This document shows positions 8,789 through 24,778 of a stretch of DNA of 36,608 nt, in pieces. The position numbers and the translations under genes were made by a program. This DNA comes from Thiomicrospira microaerophila (lineage in GTDB: Bacteria; Pseudomonadota; Gammaproteobacteria; Thiomicrospirales; Thiomicrospiraceae), in assembly GCF_000934765.1 (NCBI RefSeq), contig NZ_JYNN01000026.1:1-36608 (forward strand), in the 5' to 3' direction. The notes under the pieces were generated by a model. The model saw only the letters and a program-made list of their open reading frames with translations, ran no database searches and was not told the origin of the DNA. Every line of letters begins with the position of its first letter. The first letter of the stretch is position 1.

Positions 8789-8819
8789 CCCCTTTTTTTA
8801 AAGATCTACAGAAAAGGGG
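8789..8819 (+). repeat. Inverted repeat at the start of the gltB leader
   Basis: CCCCTTTT (8789-8796) and AAAAGGGG (8812-8819) form an 8-bp stem with a 15-nt loop. It begins at the predicted transcription start. It could be a 5' stabilising hairpin in the mRNA or a two-fold symmetric operator in DNA. Confidence 0.5.
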
Positions 8820-8924
8820 ATAAATTTATTCAAGCATATAAAGCGCACTGGGCGCATAAAATTGTGAGTTAATAGGCTACCTAATAAAACACGCAACCCC
8901 AGAAAAAATAAGGAACCGTTAGAC

Positions 8925-14830
<5,906 letters not shown>

Positions 14831-14840
14831 TCCCCGGCTT

Positions 14841-14887
14841 TATCCCAACAAAAAAGGCGCATTAAATGCGCCTTTTTTGTTGGGATA
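14841..14887. terminator. Bidirectional intrinsic terminator between gltD and the chemoreceptor gene
   Basis: Perfect 22-bp inverted repeat (14841-14862 and 14866-14887) with a 3-nt loop. The core GGCGCAT/ATGCGCC stem is flanked by A6 and T6 runs, so it supplies a GC stem plus T-tract on both strands. It sits between the convergent ends of gltD and the MCP gene. Confidence 0.93.
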
Positions 14888-14894
14888 GCCAAAT

Positions 14895-17747
14895 TTAATG
14901 CTGCTTATAAGCGACTAAACGCGGCGCTTGATTAGATGAGGTGGATATCTTAAAGAACCCAACCTGTTGCTGCATTTGATCCGTTTGACTTCGTAGCGTT
15001 TCAGTTGTAGCCGCCGTTTCTTGCACTAATGCGGCGTTTTGCTGAGTCGCACTATCCATATCATCCATCGCACTATTGATCTGCTCTATGCGCTGTGTCT
15101 GTGACTTATTGGCCTGAGAAATATCACCAATTAACTGATGCATCTCAGAAATAGCACTCACAATGCCTGAAAACTCACTGGCCGTCTGCTTCACTAAATT
15201 TTGTGAACTTGTCGCTTGTTGAACACTTTGCTCAATTAACCCACGTATTTCTGATGCAGCTGAGGCTGATTTTTGCGCTAAACTTCGCACCTCACCCGCG
15301 ACTACCGCGAAACCACGACCCTGCTCACCCGCGCGCGCCGCCTCAACCGCCGCATTCAATGCCAATAAGTTTGTTTGAAAAGCGATACTATCAATCAAAA
15401 CAATAATTTCAGCAATTTTCTGACTCGAACCAGCCATTTCAGCCATAGCTAACTGCGCCTGCTGCATCACTTGAGTACCTGTTTGTGCCTGCTGATTGGC
15501 GCTGTCAGCAAGATCTGCAGCCTGATGTGCTTTCATGGCATTATTTCTTACTGCATCAGTAATTGAGTCCATGTTTGCAGCCGTTTGCTGAATCGCACTT
15601 GCCTGGCTTTGAATGCGCTCAGATAAATCACGGCTACTTGTTGAGATTTGCTCTGTAGCATCATTAACCTTCACCGAAACCTGAGTTAACTCATCTAACG
15701 CTTGTGTCATATGCTCCATTGAGTTGTTTACAGCCTGCTTCATGACATCTAGCTTACCTCTATAATGCCCGGCAATGCGATGAGTTAAGTCACCTGTACT
15801 TTGTGCAACCACTACATCGAGTACTTCAGTAACGCCTTGGTCTAACTGTGCAAGCGAATGGTTGATATGCTGTTTTAAATCCTTCAATTCACCACTTAAC
15901 TCAATTTCAAGTCGTGTTGAAAACTCACCCTCTGCAATCGCCTTCATAATATCATTGATACCTTGAACGGCTTGCGACGTATCTAACATCGCCGATTGAA
16001 GCCCTTCAATCATCACCGCATACTCACCGGCATAGCGCCCCTGTATGCGATAATCATAGTGACTAGATTTTAATGCATCTATCGCTTGTTTAATTTCAGA
16101 TAATACCTGTTCAACCTGATCTGCAGAACTGTTTACTTGTTGCTTAAGCATATCTAAATCGCCTTTAGAGTCCGCTTTAATACGACGAGACAATTGTCCT
16201 TTAGACATCCCCTGCATCATATCTGAGACCGACACCATTAAATGCTGCACACTGGTTAAATACTGATTAAAGCTACGGCCAACTCGGCCTATCTCATCTT
16301 CACTTAAAGATTCAGTTCGAATCGACAGGCTACCATTTCGAGCCGCAAAATCCATTTTATCCGTCATCTGTTTAAGTGGACGCAAAATAGAAAACTTCAA
16401 TCGTCCAAATACTTGGATTAACAATAAAATAAATCCACCAGACATCGCCGCCTGTGCAACATATATCATAAAATAACTATCGCGTAGAACTCGATTCAAA
16501 ATAGTCATCGGCTCTGCAATCATATGCGCGCCAAGCAACTGTCCATTATGGTCGGTGACAGGCTCTAACATAATTAAATAATCGCCATGCACTACATAGC
16601 CTGAACGGCGCACTTCAACAAGGTCCAGCGCACTTATAAGCTGTCTTACTTGCTGGTCCAGTAGCGGTTCATTATGCGCAATCAATGATAAACCGGTGGA
16701 TTTTGCTAGCAGGCTGGCATAAAGCCGATCACCCGCTGTTTCCATAGCAGCAATATGACTTAGTGGCATCGACATAACAACGGCACCTAATACTCGATCA
16801 CCAAATGGCACAGGCACCACCGCTCTCACATAACCCTGCTCTTGCTCAAACACAACCTCCGTAATCGGTTTACTTGGTAAACTGTTTAAACTAATCGGCG
16901 CACCAGCATGCGTCTGTTGAACTAAATTTTCATCGTAAATAGCCAAGCCAATACCTGATAAACCAGCTGTTTCAACATAGTGCTGGTAATTCACCTGAAT
17001 AATCTGCCAAAGCACTACCTGCTGCTTGTCCGAAAGCCCATAAATGATAGCCGAGTTACTCGCAATCCCTACCGCATTAGTAAGTGCAATCGTTCCCACT
17101 CCTTGAATCTCGGATTCAAGGTTATTTTGTAAAACCTCATGCCTCTCAACCACCGCTCCTTGAAACAAATCATCAGCTACACTTTGCAAATAGAACTGTA
17201 GTAGTACACTCCACATCAACGCCATAATAACGAGCGGGATCATAATTTGCTTAAGAATGCTTTTTTTAGGAAGGGGGCTCCATTTTGCTAACTTTTCACG
17301 CAAGGGCGTGGTTAGCACGCCTTGACGCAAAATAGCTTTACCGTTCCTGACATCTTGATAAGACTTCTCAATTTTTGGTATTAAGTTACGCTCTACAGGT
17401 GTACGCACCGATTTGTAACCGACACATATACCGCTGCGCATTACCGGTGCAATATTCGCCTCAACCCAATAATAATCACCATTTTTACAACGATTTTTTA
17501 AATATTGATGCCAAGACTCACCGCATTTAAGTCGCAGCCAAAGATCCTCAAACCACTCTGCAGGCACATCAGGATGACGAATGATATTATGTGACTGGCC
17601 GACTAACTCCTCGAGCTGATAGCCACTGACTTGGGCAAACGCATCATTCACGTAAGTAATGTTTCCATTAAGATCTGTTTCAGAAACCAGAGACAACCCT
17701 TCGGAAAAAAGTATTTCACTATTGGTTATCGGCAAGTTTTCTCTCAT
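14895..17747 (-). CDS. Methyl-accepting chemotaxis protein with N-terminal PAS and tandem HAMP domains
   Basis: The 950-residue chemoreceptor starts with an Aer-like cytoplasmic PAS domain (about 12-125; [38 protein letters not shown]). TM1 follows (about 165-188), then a predicted periplasmic domain of about 235 residues and TM2 (about 426-448). A HAMP domain (449-505) leads into about four more HAMP-like units (507-690) with recurring LDxLKQxVNxS motifs. The end is a canonical signalling module with the hairpin tip [34 protein letters not shown] split across 785-821. The periplasmic domain may be Cache-like, but I cannot confirm it. There is no CheR-binding pentapeptide at the C-terminus. 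It presumably feeds CheW/CheA, and the ligand is unknown. Confidence 0.93.
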   Translation of the reverse strand: MRENLPITNSEILFSEGLSLVSETDLNGNITYVNDAFAQVSGYQLEELVGQSHNIIRHPDVPAEWFEDLWLRLKCGESWHQYLKNRCKNGDYYWVEANIAPVMRSGICVGYKSVRTPVERNLIPKIEKSYQDVRNGKAILRQGVLTTPLREKLAKWSPLPKKSILKQIMIPLVIMALMWSVLLQFYLQSVADDLFQGAVVERHEVLQNNLESEIQGVGTIALTNAVGIASNSAIIYGLSDKQQVVLWQIIQVNYQHYVETAGLSGIGLAIYDENLVQQTHAGAPISLNSLPSKPITEVVFEQEQGYVRAVVPVPFGDRVLGAVVMSMPLSHIAAMETAGDRLYASLLAKSTGLSLIAHNEPLLDQQVRQLISALDLVEVRRSGYVVHGDYLIMLEPVTDHNGQLLGAHMIAEPMTILNRVLRDSYFMIYVAQAAMSGGFILLLIQVFGRLKFSILRPLKQMTDKMDFAARNGSLSIRTESLSEDEIGRVGRSFNQYLTSVQHLMVSVSDMMQGMSKGQLSRRIKADSKGDLDMLKQQVNSSADQVEQVLSEIKQAIDALKSSHYDYRIQGRYAGEYAVMIEGLQSAMLDTSQAVQGINDIMKAIAEGEFSTRLEIELSGELKDLKQHINHSLAQLDQGVTEVLDVVVAQSTGDLTHRIAGHYRGKLDVMKQAVNNSMEHMTQALDELTQVSVKVNDATEQISTSSRDLSERIQSQASAIQQTAANMDSITDAVRNNAMKAHQAADLADSANQQAQTGTQVMQQAQLAMAEMAGSSQKIAEIIVLIDSIAFQTNLLALNAAVEAARAGEQGRGFAVVAGEVRSLAQKSASAASEIRGLIEQSVQQATSSQNLVKQTASEFSGIVSAISEMHQLIGDISQANKSQTQRIEQINSAMDDMDSATQQNAALVQETAATTETLRSQTDQMQQQVGFFKISTSSNQAPRLVAYKQH

Positions 17748-17849
17748 ACTGGCGTTCCCGTATTCTATTTATGTAAAAGCATTTTTAACGCTGTACCTTG
17801 ACTAAGGTGTGAATTAAAGTCTATTGCTAGGAGCCTGTCGGACTAAAGC

Positions 17850-17877
17850 CAATCGGCTACAAAAAAATCCAAATTTA
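17850..17877 (-). promoter_or_regulatory. Possible sigma28 (FliA) promoter for the chemoreceptor gene
   Basis: The minus strand reads TAAA-N16-GCCGATTG, close to the flagellar sigma28 consensus TAAA-N15-GCCGATAA but with one extra spacer base and two mismatches in the -10. It lies about 100 bp upstream of the chemoreceptor ATG, the kind of gene usually in the FliA regulon. Confidence 0.4.
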
Positions 17878-18022
17878 CCATTTAAATCAATTAGAAAGAT
17901 AATTAGGACAAATAGCCCAAAAAATCACCCAACATACTCAGTCATTAGCAGCCTATTATTTTATTAATCATAATAACCGAAACCGGTATTAAATCAATTT
18001 AATTGCACTAATTTGAAGCAAA

Positions 18023-20221
18023 CTAACGCAATTCTTGTGGGTCCACATCAATGCTCCAGCGAACTTTGGACTGATATGGTAATGTATATATTCTTGACTC
18101 GATAGCCGACAACCAAGCTTGCAAGCTTGGTCGAGAGCTCGATTGCAATAAAAGCTGATAACGAAAACGCCCTTGGCGCCGTTCCATCGGTGCCGACACC
18201 GGCCCCCACAGCTCACAAGGCTGTGACACCTCAATAGACATCAGTAATTGCTTTACCCCTTCTAAAAACGACAGTCCATCCTGAGGTGCCACCGATTCCG
18301 TGCGGATAACTATTTGGAAACCATAAGGCGGCAGCCCAGCCAGTTTGCGCTCAACTAATGCCTGATCTGCAAATGCTTGATAACCCTTGTTCACTAGTGT
18401 TAATAGCAGAGGGTGGTCAGGGTGATATGTTTGAATAATAACTTCACCTTGCCGCTCCGCTCTTCCTGCGCGCCCCGCTACTTGCGTGACTAATTGTGCC
18501 ATACGTTCAGCAGCACGATAATCTACACTGAACAAACCTTGATCTATATCAATTAATCCAACCAGTGTCACTTTTGGAAAGTGATGTCCTTTTGCTAACA
18601 TTTGTGTGCCAATTAATATATCTGCATTACCTGAGCGCGCTTGTTCGACTTTTTGTGCTAGCGCACCTTTTCTTCGTGTGGTATCACTATCAATCCTTAA
18701 CACCTGCTTATCAACAAACCATTCTTGGATCTTCTGTGCTAAACGCTCAGTTCCCTGCCCAACCGGAACAAAATGATCGCTTGTACAACGAGGACATTGT
18801 AACGGCGCTTTCTGGCTGTAACCGCAATGATGGCATTTCAATACATTGTGAGCACGATGATATGTTAAATTAGCATCACAACTTGGGCATACCGCCTGCC
18901 AACCACAGTCATGACACATCAAAACAGGGGCATAGCCACGCCGATTCAAAAACAATAACACTTGCCCCCCCGCTAAAAGGTGTTGTTGCATTTTCACCTT
19001 CAATCCAGCAGAGACCCCCTCGACTAAACGCTCCCCTCGGACATCTAGCACATGCACTAAAGGTAAATTCGCAGAGCCAGCACGCTGTGATAATACCAAC
19101 TTTTTATAACGCCCTTGATCAGCATTATATAACGACTCTAAACAGGGCGTAGCCGAACCCAATATAACCGGTACCTTCTCCAATTGCGCACGTCGAACCA
19201 AACCATCTCGCGCTGAATAACGAAACCCATCTTGTTGTTTAAAAGACAAGTCATGCTCTTCATCCAAAATACATAGGCCCAAATTAGCGAAAGGAGTGAA
19301 TAACGCCGAACGCGTCCCCAACACCACATTGACTTGATGTGTACGGGACGCGTGCCAAGCGCAATGCCGCTCTTGATCACTAAGATTGGAGTGTAAAATC
19401 GCAACAGGCTGTTGAAGATAAGCCTCAAAACGCGCAACCGTTTGAGGCGTTAAACCAATTTCTGGCACCAATACAAGTGCCTGCTTTCCGCTGGCCAGTA
19501 CTGACTCTATAATCGCCAGATACACCTCTGTTTTACCGCTTCCGGTCACGCCTTGTAACAAAAAGGCATTGAACACATCTTGACTCAACAAAACTTGGTT
19601 GACCGCCTCCTGTTGTTCAGCATTGAGCTTATATGAGGGCTTGTTTGCAAGTATAGGTTTTTCTAGGCAACCGGCTTGTTTTTGCATCAACCAAGCTTTT
19701 TCAAGCCATCGCTTGACTTGTGGTCGCCAGCCTTGAAACAGTGTGTTCAACTCACCTGCGGACCAGGCCTGGTTAGTTAAAAATGCTTGCCACAAAGCGC
19801 GCTGCTTGGTTGCGCGCGCTGGAAAATCGGATAGCTGAACTTTTTTACCTTCTAGTGTTATTTGCCAATACTCAACACCTTTTGCCTCCACACTCTCTCC
19901 GGCCCGTATGCGTTTTGGTAGTGCAGCCATCACAACCTCACCGAGTGGCTCATGATAGTAATCCGCCATCCAAAAAAGAAAGCGTAACTCAATGGCATTT
20001 ACAATGGGTCGCTGATCTATCAACGAATAAATAGGTTTAATTTTTTGAGAATCTGTCACCGTGTGCTGGTTTAGACCGACAATTAAACCCACCTTTTTTT
20101 GCTGTCGAAAGGGCACAAAAACACGCTGACCTGGCTGAACTTTATCGATATCGCACAGGCGGGTCAATTTATAATCCAAAAGTGCCAAGAAAGGCCCTGA
20201 AACAGCGACCTGAATAATCAT
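18023..20221 (-). CDS. priA: Primosomal protein N' (replication restart helicase PriA)
   Basis: PriA recognises stalled replication forks and reloads the replisome. The 732-residue product has an N-terminal DNA-binding region, helicase Walker A GVTGSGKT (224-231), the DEEH box (320-323), and a cysteine-rich zinc-binding insert. In that insert pairs of Cys occur in CHDCGWQAVCPSC, CHHCGY and CPRC. Motif VI-like QVAGRAGRAERQGEV follows. The length is normal for the family. A palindromic repeat copy lies in codons for NQAW (150-153), in the linker before the helicase domain. It is transcribed away from tcdA with its own predicted promoter. Confidence 0.97.
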   Translation of the reverse strand: MIIQVAVSGPFLALLDYKLTRLCDIDKVQPGQRVFVPFRQQKKVGLIVGLNQHTVTDSQKIKPIYSLIDQRPIVNAIELRFLFWMADYYHEPLGEVVMAALPKRIRAGESVEAKGVEYWQITLEGKKVQLSDFPARATKQRALWQAFLTNQAWSAGELNTLFQGWRPQVKRWLEKAWLMQKQAGCLEKPILANKPSYKLNAEQQEAVNQVLLSQDVFNAFLLQGVTGSGKTEVYLAIIESVLASGKQALVLVPEIGLTPQTVARFEAYLQQPVAILHSNLSDQERHCAWHASRTHQVNVVLGTRSALFTPFANLGLCILDEEHDLSFKQQDGFRYSARDGLVRRAQLEKVPVILGSATPCLESLYNADQGRYKKLVLSQRAGSANLPLVHVLDVRGERLVEGVSAGLKVKMQQHLLAGGQVLLFLNRRGYAPVLMCHDCGWQAVCPSCDANLTYHRAHNVLKCHHCGYSQKAPLQCPRCTSDHFVPVGQGTERLAQKIQEWFVDKQVLRIDSDTTRRKGALAQKVEQARSGNADILIGTQMLAKGHHFPKVTLVGLIDIDQGLFSVDYRAAERMAQLVTQVAGRAGRAERQGEVIIQTYHPDHPLLLTLVNKGYQAFADQALVERKLAGLPPYGFQIVIRTESVAPQDGLSFLEGVKQLLMSIEVSQPCELWGPVSAPMERRQGRFRYQLLLQSSSRPSLQAWLSAIESRIYTLPYQSKVRWSIDVDPQELR
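19762..19773. repeat. ACCAGGCCTGGT palindromic repeat, copy 6 (in priA)
   Basis: Exact 12-bp palindrome inside priA. Here it is read in a different frame (N-Q-A-W) from the copies in gpsA and gltB. Confidence 0.85.
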
Positions 20222-20314
20222 AACCGTGCAACAGACATAATGAGCATGTTAAAAATCTCTTTTATATAATGAATCACCATGAATATGCAGTCACAAGTTA
20301 GATTAGGCGTGATA

Positions 20315-20323
20315 ATTATAGCA
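20315..20323 (-). promoter_or_regulatory. Extended -10 promoter for priA
   Basis: The minus strand reads TGCTATAAT, a perfect -10 with the extended TGn element, about 94 bp upstream of the priA start. The -35 region is poor, as is tolerated at extended -10 promoters. It lies in the 193-bp gap between tcdA and priA, where no other gene is seen. Confidence 0.55.
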
Positions 20324-20414
20324 TTATTCCGCATTTATTTTAGCGCACGTTAAAAATACGCTGTTTGACAAACATAAAGAGGCTTAACATTTAGCGACCG
20401 AAGACAAATCGATT

Positions 20415-21170
20415 CTACACGCAAAGCCCTAAGGGTACATCATCGCTAGTTATCGTTAGCTTTTGAATAACGAGGCCTGCAAGCATTAAACCAAAAATAC
20501 CTGGCATGTAACTTGCCGTACCATTTATCACGCGTCCACGTGCACCAGGTATTTCTTCAAACTGTCCTGCCTGCTTTGGAAGCTCTGTTGAAAACACGAC
20601 ATCCAGCCCCTTAACTATTCCAGCTTTACGAAGCTTTTGACGCATGGCGCGCGCAAGCCCACAACCGTAGGTCTTGCTAATATCGGCAATCTGTATTTGA
20701 GATGGATCCACACGACGACCCGCACCCATGCTGGATACAACAGGCGTTTTGGATTTAAGAGCCGTTTCAACCAACGCCGCCTTGCAGTTAAGACTATCAA
20801 TCGCATCCACAACAAAATCAAAGTGCTGTTCAAACAATGGCACCATATCGGCAGGCGATAAAAAAACAGGGCAAGTATCAACATGACAAGCCGGATTAAT
20901 ATCTGCAATACGCTGCTTCATTACATCAACTTTTAGCGCTAATAATGTTGAGTTCAATGCTACTAACTGACGGTTCATATTTGAAGAGGATACACGATCA
21001 TGATCAATCAAAGTTAAGCGTCCAACACCTGCACGAGCCAAAGCTTCAGACACAAAACCACCTACACCACCGACTCCTGCCACTAAAACGTGACTAGCCG
21101 CCAATTTTTCCATTGCCTCATCAGAAAATACTAAACGACTACGCTCATATAACGGATCATTTAAATTCAT
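20415..21170 (-). CDS. tcdA: tRNA threonylcarbamoyladenosine dehydratase (TcdA/CsdL, ThiF/E1-like)
   Basis: TcdA uses ATP to cyclise t6A37 in tRNA to ct6A. The 251-residue product shows the E1-like fold: nucleotide-binding GVGGVG (32-37), IDHDRVSSSNMNRQLVA, DAIDSLNCKAALV and SSMGAGRRVDPSQI. The C-terminal GTASYMPGIFGLMLAG is typical of the YgdL/TcdA branch rather than ThiF or MoeB. It is slightly shorter than the E. coli protein (268). Its start overlaps the 3' end of the tatD-family gene by 14 nt, indicating coupling. No sulfur-carrier or cysteine desulfurase partner is nearby. Confidence 0.9.
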   Translation of the reverse strand: MNLNDPLYERSRLVFSDEAMEKLAASHVLVAGVGGVGGFVSEALARAGVGRLTLIDHDRVSSSNMNRQLVALNSTLLALKVDVMKQRIADINPACHVDTCPVFLSPADMVPLFEQHFDFVVDAIDSLNCKAALVETALKSKTPVVSSMGAGRRVDPSQIQIADISKTYGCGLARAMRQKLRKAGIVKGLDVVFSTELPKQAGQFEEIPGARGRVINGTASYMPGIFGLMLAGLVIQKLTITSDDVPLGLCV

Positions 21171-21888
21171 CTAAATTAAAACCTTTCATCGCATTTTGAG
21201 TAGTTATCTGTTCAACAAGCTCGAGAGAGCAGTGCTTCACCTGTGAAATATAAGACGTTATAGCGTAAATCATCGACAGTGTTGGCGTTTGATGATTAGG
21301 CTGGAGAACATTTGGGTAGTCTGTTTCAACAACCAGTGACGCCAAAGGCAGATCTCTAATAAGACGATCATATTTAGGTGTGTTATCACGCAAGCAAATA
21401 GCCCCTATACCGATATAGAAGCCTAGGTCAACAAATACGCGTGCCTGTTCAACCGAGCCACTAAACCCATGAATAACACCCTTAACAGGGTAGCGTTCCA
21501 ATAATAAATACGCTTCATTATAAGCTTTTACGAGATGAATTGAAACAGACAGGCTGTGCGTATGCGCAAATGCAAGCTGCGCCTCAAAAATCAAGAGCTG
21601 AAGATTTTTAGTCGATTTGTGATGCGTAGAAAAATCTAATCCAATTTCGCCGATCGCTTGTACATTGAAAAACTTGGCTAAACCAAAAAGAATGGAAATA
21701 TCTGACAAGGCCTGATCGGAAACGTACCAAGGGTGGATGCCGACGGCAGGAATAATAAACCTAGACAATGAAGCTGTATGAATGACAGCTAAAGAACTGG
21801 ATAAATCTGTAGATACGCTAACAACAGGATGCTTAATTAACAAACCTGACGGCATGGAAGGTAAATGAGCGTGAGTATCAATGACCAT
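21157..21888 (-). CDS. TatD-family metal-dependent hydrolase (putative deoxyribonuclease)
   Basis: The 243-residue product has the amidohydrolase-like metal ligands of the TatD family: DTHAHL with His6 and His8, GEIGLD with Glu81, His118 in SIHLVKA, His140 in IHGFSGS, and Asp190 in ETDYPN. TatD proteins are DNases or hydrolases of uncertain in vivo role. This one is somewhat shorter than TatD itself (260 in E. coli) and resembles the YjjV/YcfH side branches, so I give no symbol. It starts 5 nt after the rplQ terminator stem and has no recognisable Shine-Dalgarno sequence. It overlaps tcdA by 14 nt. Confidence 0.88.
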   Translation of the reverse strand: MVIDTHAHLPSMPSGLLIKHPVVSVSTDLSSSLAVIHTASLSRFIIPAVGIHPWYVSDQALSDISILFGLAKFFNVQAIGEIGLDFSTHHKSTKNLQLLIFEAQLAFAHTHSLSVSIHLVKAYNEAYLLLERYPVKGVIHGFSGSVEQARVFVDLGFYIGIGAICLRDNTPKYDRLIRDLPLASLVVETDYPNVLQPNHQTPTLSMIYAITSYISQVKHCSLELVEQITTQNAMKGFNLDEFK

Positions 21889-21893
21889 TGAAG

Positions 21894-21919
21894 AAAAGGC
21901 CGACTAAAGCCGGCCTTTT
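21894..21919 (-). terminator. Intrinsic terminator after rplQ
   Basis: The minus strand forms AAAAGGCCG-loop-CGGCCTTTT (9-bp stem, 8-nt loop) ending in TTTTCTT, 4 nt after the rplQ stop codon. It closes the alpha operon. The next gene starts just 5 nt further on. Confidence 0.85.
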
Positions 21920-21923
21920 AACA

Positions 21924-22310
21924 TTAAGCTTCAGCTGCTACCGTTTCTGCAACAGGACGATCTACCAACTCAACAATCGCCATTGGCGCATTGTCACCTG
22001 GACGAAATCCACACTTCAAAATGCGAATATACCCACCAGGACGTGACTTAAACCGAACGCCTAAATCAGAAAACAACTTGCCTACAGCGGCTTTATCACG
22101 TAACCGTGAAAAAGCTATACGACGATTATGGACTGAATCTTCCTTAGCAAGGGTAATTAAAGGTTCTGCAACAGAACGTAATTCTTTAGCTTTAGCTACC
22201 GTAGTTTTTATCACTTCATGTTCAATTAATGAAGCTGACATGTTTTTAAACATGGCTTTACGGTGTGAGCTATTTCGGCCTAATTTACGGCCACTCTTAC
22301 GATGACGCAT
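21924..22310 (-). CDS. rplQ: 50S ribosomal protein L17
   Basis: L17 is a large-subunit protein near the peptide exit tunnel. The 128-residue product has the typical start [20 protein letters not shown] and the central blocks [20 protein letters not shown] and [24 protein letters not shown]. It is the last gene of the alpha operon, 17 bp after rpoA, and is followed by a clear terminator. Confidence 0.98.
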   Translation of the reverse strand: MRHRKSGRKLGRNSSHRKAMFKNMSASLIEHEVIKTTVAKAKELRSVAEPLITLAKEDSVHNRRIAFSRLRDKAAVGKLFSDLGVRFKSRPGGYIRILKCGFRPGDNAPMAIVELVDRPVAETVAAEA

Positions 22311-22327
22311 GATAGCTTCCTTCTAAA

Positions 22328-23317
22328 TTATGCGGACTCTTTACTTACCAAGGACGAAGGAGGCCAGTTTTCAAGCTTGGTACCAAGTGCCAAACCTCTC
22401 TGAGCCAATACATCCTTAATTTCCTGTAAAGATTTTTTTCCTAAATTAGGGGTTTTTAATAGGTGCGACTCATTGCGCTGAACCAAGTCCCCAATATAAT
22501 AAATTTGTTCTGCTTTTAAACAATTAGCTGAACGTACAGTTAACTCCAAATCATCAACAGGTTGAAGGAAAATAGGATCGAACTCACTTTCCTCCTCTTC
22601 TGGCTGTACCACTTCTTGATGCTTTAGATCAACAAACGCATTAAGCTGATAATGAAGCACAGTAGCGGCCTGCTTTATCGCATCCTCAGGATCTAAAGTA
22701 CCATTAGTCACCACATCCAAAATCAAGCGATCTAAATCTGTACGCTGCTCAACCCTTGCATTTTCAACTTCATAACTCACTGTATGAACCGGACTAAAAC
22801 TAGCGTCAAGCTTTAGCAAGCCAACCTGTGATTCACTTGATGAGTCAGACTGACTGGCTGCCAAATATCCAATACCTTTTTCAACACGTAGCCGCATCGA
22901 CAACTCAGCACCTTCGCCGACATGAGCAATAATGTGTTCAGGATTGCAAATTTCGACATCGTGATTGCCTATTATGTCTTTAGCACGTACGACAGCAGGG
23001 CCACTTTTCTTCAAAAGCAGTTCAGAGCTTTCTTTTGAATGAAGCTTAATAGACACTTCTTTTAAATTCAAAAGTATCTCAAGTACATCCTCTCTGACAC
23101 CCTCAATGGTTGAGTATTCATGCAAAACACCATCTATTTGGACATCAGTTATTGCAGCACCCGGCATTGATGACAATAAGATTCTTCTCAACGCATTGCC
23201 TAATGTATGACCAAAACCACGCTCAAGCGGCTCTAATGTTACACGACTGTGCGTAGAAGAAATTCTCTTAATATCAACCAAGCGCGGGGTCAACAACTGT
23301 TCTAACATATCTTGCAT
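22328..23317 (-). CDS. rpoA: RNA polymerase alpha subunit
   Basis: RpoA nucleates polymerase assembly through its N-terminal domain and contacts UP elements and activators through its C-terminal domain. The product is 329 residues, the same length as in E. coli. The N-terminal domain shows [19 protein letters not shown] and [23 protein letters not shown]. An acidic linker (EEEESEFDP) follows. The alpha-CTD has the DNA-binding segment [13 protein letters not shown] and [22 protein letters not shown] lies 8 nt before the ATG. It sits in the order rpsD-rpoA-rplQ. Confidence 0.98.
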   Translation of the reverse strand: MQDMLEQLLTPRLVDIKRISSTHSRVTLEPLERGFGHTLGNALRRILLSSMPGAAITDVQIDGVLHEYSTIEGVREDVLEILLNLKEVSIKLHSKESSELLLKKSGPAVVRAKDIIGNHDVEICNPEHIIAHVGEGAELSMRLRVEKGIGYLAASQSDSSSESQVGLLKLDASFSPVHTVSYEVENARVEQRTDLDRLILDVVTNGTLDPEDAIKQAATVLHYQLNAFVDLKHQEVVQPEEEESEFDPIFLQPVDDLELTVRSANCLKAEQIYYIGDLVQRNESHLLKTPNLGKKSLQEIKDVLAQRGLALGTKLENWPPSSLVSKESA

Positions 23318-23339
23318 CAGGTGTTATCTCCGTTTAAAG

Positions 23340-23960
23340 TTACTTAGAGTAAAGCTCAACGATCAAGTTTTCTGAAATTTCAGCAGGTAAATCAGAACGA
23401 TCTGGCACATTCTTAAAAGTACCCTGATAAGCTTTTGCATCAACTTCTAACCAAGACGGTGTACCTGATTTCTCAGACAATTCAATTGCTAGTGCTATAC
23501 GCGCTTGGTTACGCGCCTTTTCACGGACACTTACAACATCACCCGCTTTAATTTCATAAGAAGGAATATTCACCGTTGAGCCATTTACCAAGATAGACTT
23601 ATGCGACACCAACTGACGCGCTTCAGAACGTGTACTCGCAAAGCCCATTCTGAAAACAACATTATCAAGCCTGCTTTCTAACAACTGCAAAAGGTTGACA
23701 CCTGTTGAACCTTTGCGACGATCCGCTTCTTTATAATAAAGGCGGAACTTCTTCTCAAGCACACCATAAATGCGACGCACTTTCTGTTTTTCACGCAACT
23801 GGGTTCCATACTCGGTTACGCGTGAACGACGTGCACCGTGTTGTCCTGGCGCTTGATCAATTTTACATTTTGACTCAATGCTTCTTACGCCACTTTTCAA
23901 GAAGAGGTCTGTACCTTCACGGCGCGCGAGCTTACATTTAGGACCAATATATCTAGCCAT
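23340..23960 (-). CDS. rpsD: 30S ribosomal protein S4
   Basis: S4 is a primary 16S rRNA binder that starts 30S body assembly and, in E. coli, represses the alpha operon. The 206-residue product begins [20 protein letters not shown] and contains [17 protein letters not shown] and an S4 domain around [22 protein letters not shown]. Only two cysteines (9 and 32) are present in the N-terminal region, so it is a zinc-free form rather than the four-Cys form. Confidence 0.98.
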   Translation of the reverse strand: MARYIGPKCKLARREGTDLFLKSGVRSIESKCKIDQAPGQHGARRSRVTEYGTQLREKQKVRRIYGVLEKKFRLYYKEADRRKGSTGVNLLQLLESRLDNVVFRMGFASTRSEARQLVSHKSILVNGSTVNIPSYEIKAGDVVSVREKARNQARIALAIELSEKSGTPSWLEVDAKAYQGTFKNVPDRSDLPAEISENLIVELYSK

Positions 23961-23971
23961 TAATTTATTCC

Positions 23972-24361
23972 TTAAACACGACGTTTTTTAGATGGACGAC
24001 AGCCATTATGTGGGATCGGAGTGACGTCAGAAATCGAGGTTATTTTAAAACCTGCGCTATGCAAACCACGGACAGCAGAATCTCTTCCCGGCCCTGGTCC
24101 TTTTACCATAACATCAACATTCTTTACACCATATTCGTGAGCCATTTGCCCAGCTCTTTCGGCGGCGACTTGTGCAGCAAAAGGTGTACTCTTACGAGAT
24201 CCTCTAAACCCACTTCCACCTGCGGTTGCCCAACAAAGAGCGTTTCCTTGACGATCAGTAATCGTCACTATTGTGTTATTGAAAGAAGCGTGCACATGAG
24301 CAACTGCATCATTTACAACTAGCTTTACTTTCTTCTTTACACGTGAATTTGACTTAGCCAT
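23972..24361 (-). CDS. rpsK: 30S ribosomal protein S11
   Basis: S11 lies on the 30S platform near the E site and mRNA exit. The 129-residue product has [41 protein letters not shown] and the C-terminal signature [18 protein letters not shown]. It lies between rpsM (22 bp upstream) and rpsD in the alpha operon, and its length matches E. coli. Confidence 0.98.
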   Translation of the reverse strand: MAKSNSRVKKKVKLVVNDAVAHVHASFNNTIVTITDRQGNALCWATAGGSGFRGSRKSTPFAAQVAAERAGQMAHEYGVKNVDVMVKGPGPGRDSAVRGLHSAGFKITSISDVTPIPHNGCRPSKKRRV

Positions 24362-24383
24362 ACTTTATCTCGCGATTTTTGCG

Positions 24384-24740
24384 TTATCTTTTAATAGGTT
24401 TTTTTGGACCTTTACGGGTACGCGCATTTGTTTTAGTGCGCTGACCACGTAAAGGTAAGCTACGGCGATGACGAATACCGCGGTAACAACCCATATCCAT
24501 AAGACGCTTGATATTCATTGAAAGATCGCGGCGTAAATCGCCCTCGATTTTATACTTCGCCAATTCGTTACGAATAGCAACTAATTGGTCTTCTGTGAGA
24601 TTTCTCACTTTTGTTGTAGGATCAAGGTCAGTAGCAGCACATATTGACTGTGCTGTTGTTTGACCAACACCATAAATAGATCTTAAACCGATAACAATGT
24701 GTTTGTTTAACGGTAAATTTACGCCGGCAATACGAGCCAT
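24384..24740 (-). CDS. rpsM: 30S ribosomal protein S13
   Basis: S13 sits on the 30S head and contacts the P-site tRNA and 50S. The 118-residue product begins [20 protein letters not shown] and has [25 protein letters not shown] and a basic tail [10 protein letters not shown]. The GGGAGCG ribosome-binding sequence precedes the ATG. It is the first alpha-operon gene here, because rpmJ, usually just upstream, is missing. Confidence 0.98.
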   Translation of the reverse strand: MARIAGVNLPLNKHIVIGLRSIYGVGQTTAQSICAATDLDPTTKVRNLTEDQLVAIRNELAKYKIEGDLRRDLSMNIKRLMDMGCYRGIRHRRSLPLRGQRTKTNARTRKGPKKPIKR

Positions 24741-24778
24741 CTTGACGCTCCCTAAAAATTTCTACAAGAAAACAAATA

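Noticed and set aside
17831-17850. GAGCCTGTCGGACT as a possible mobile-element remnant
   Set aside because: No second copy, terminal inverted repeat or transposase fragment was seen nearby.
20364-20390. Plus-strand TTGACA at about 20365 as a promoter
   Set aside because: No -10 lies at proper spacing, and no plus-strand gene follows.
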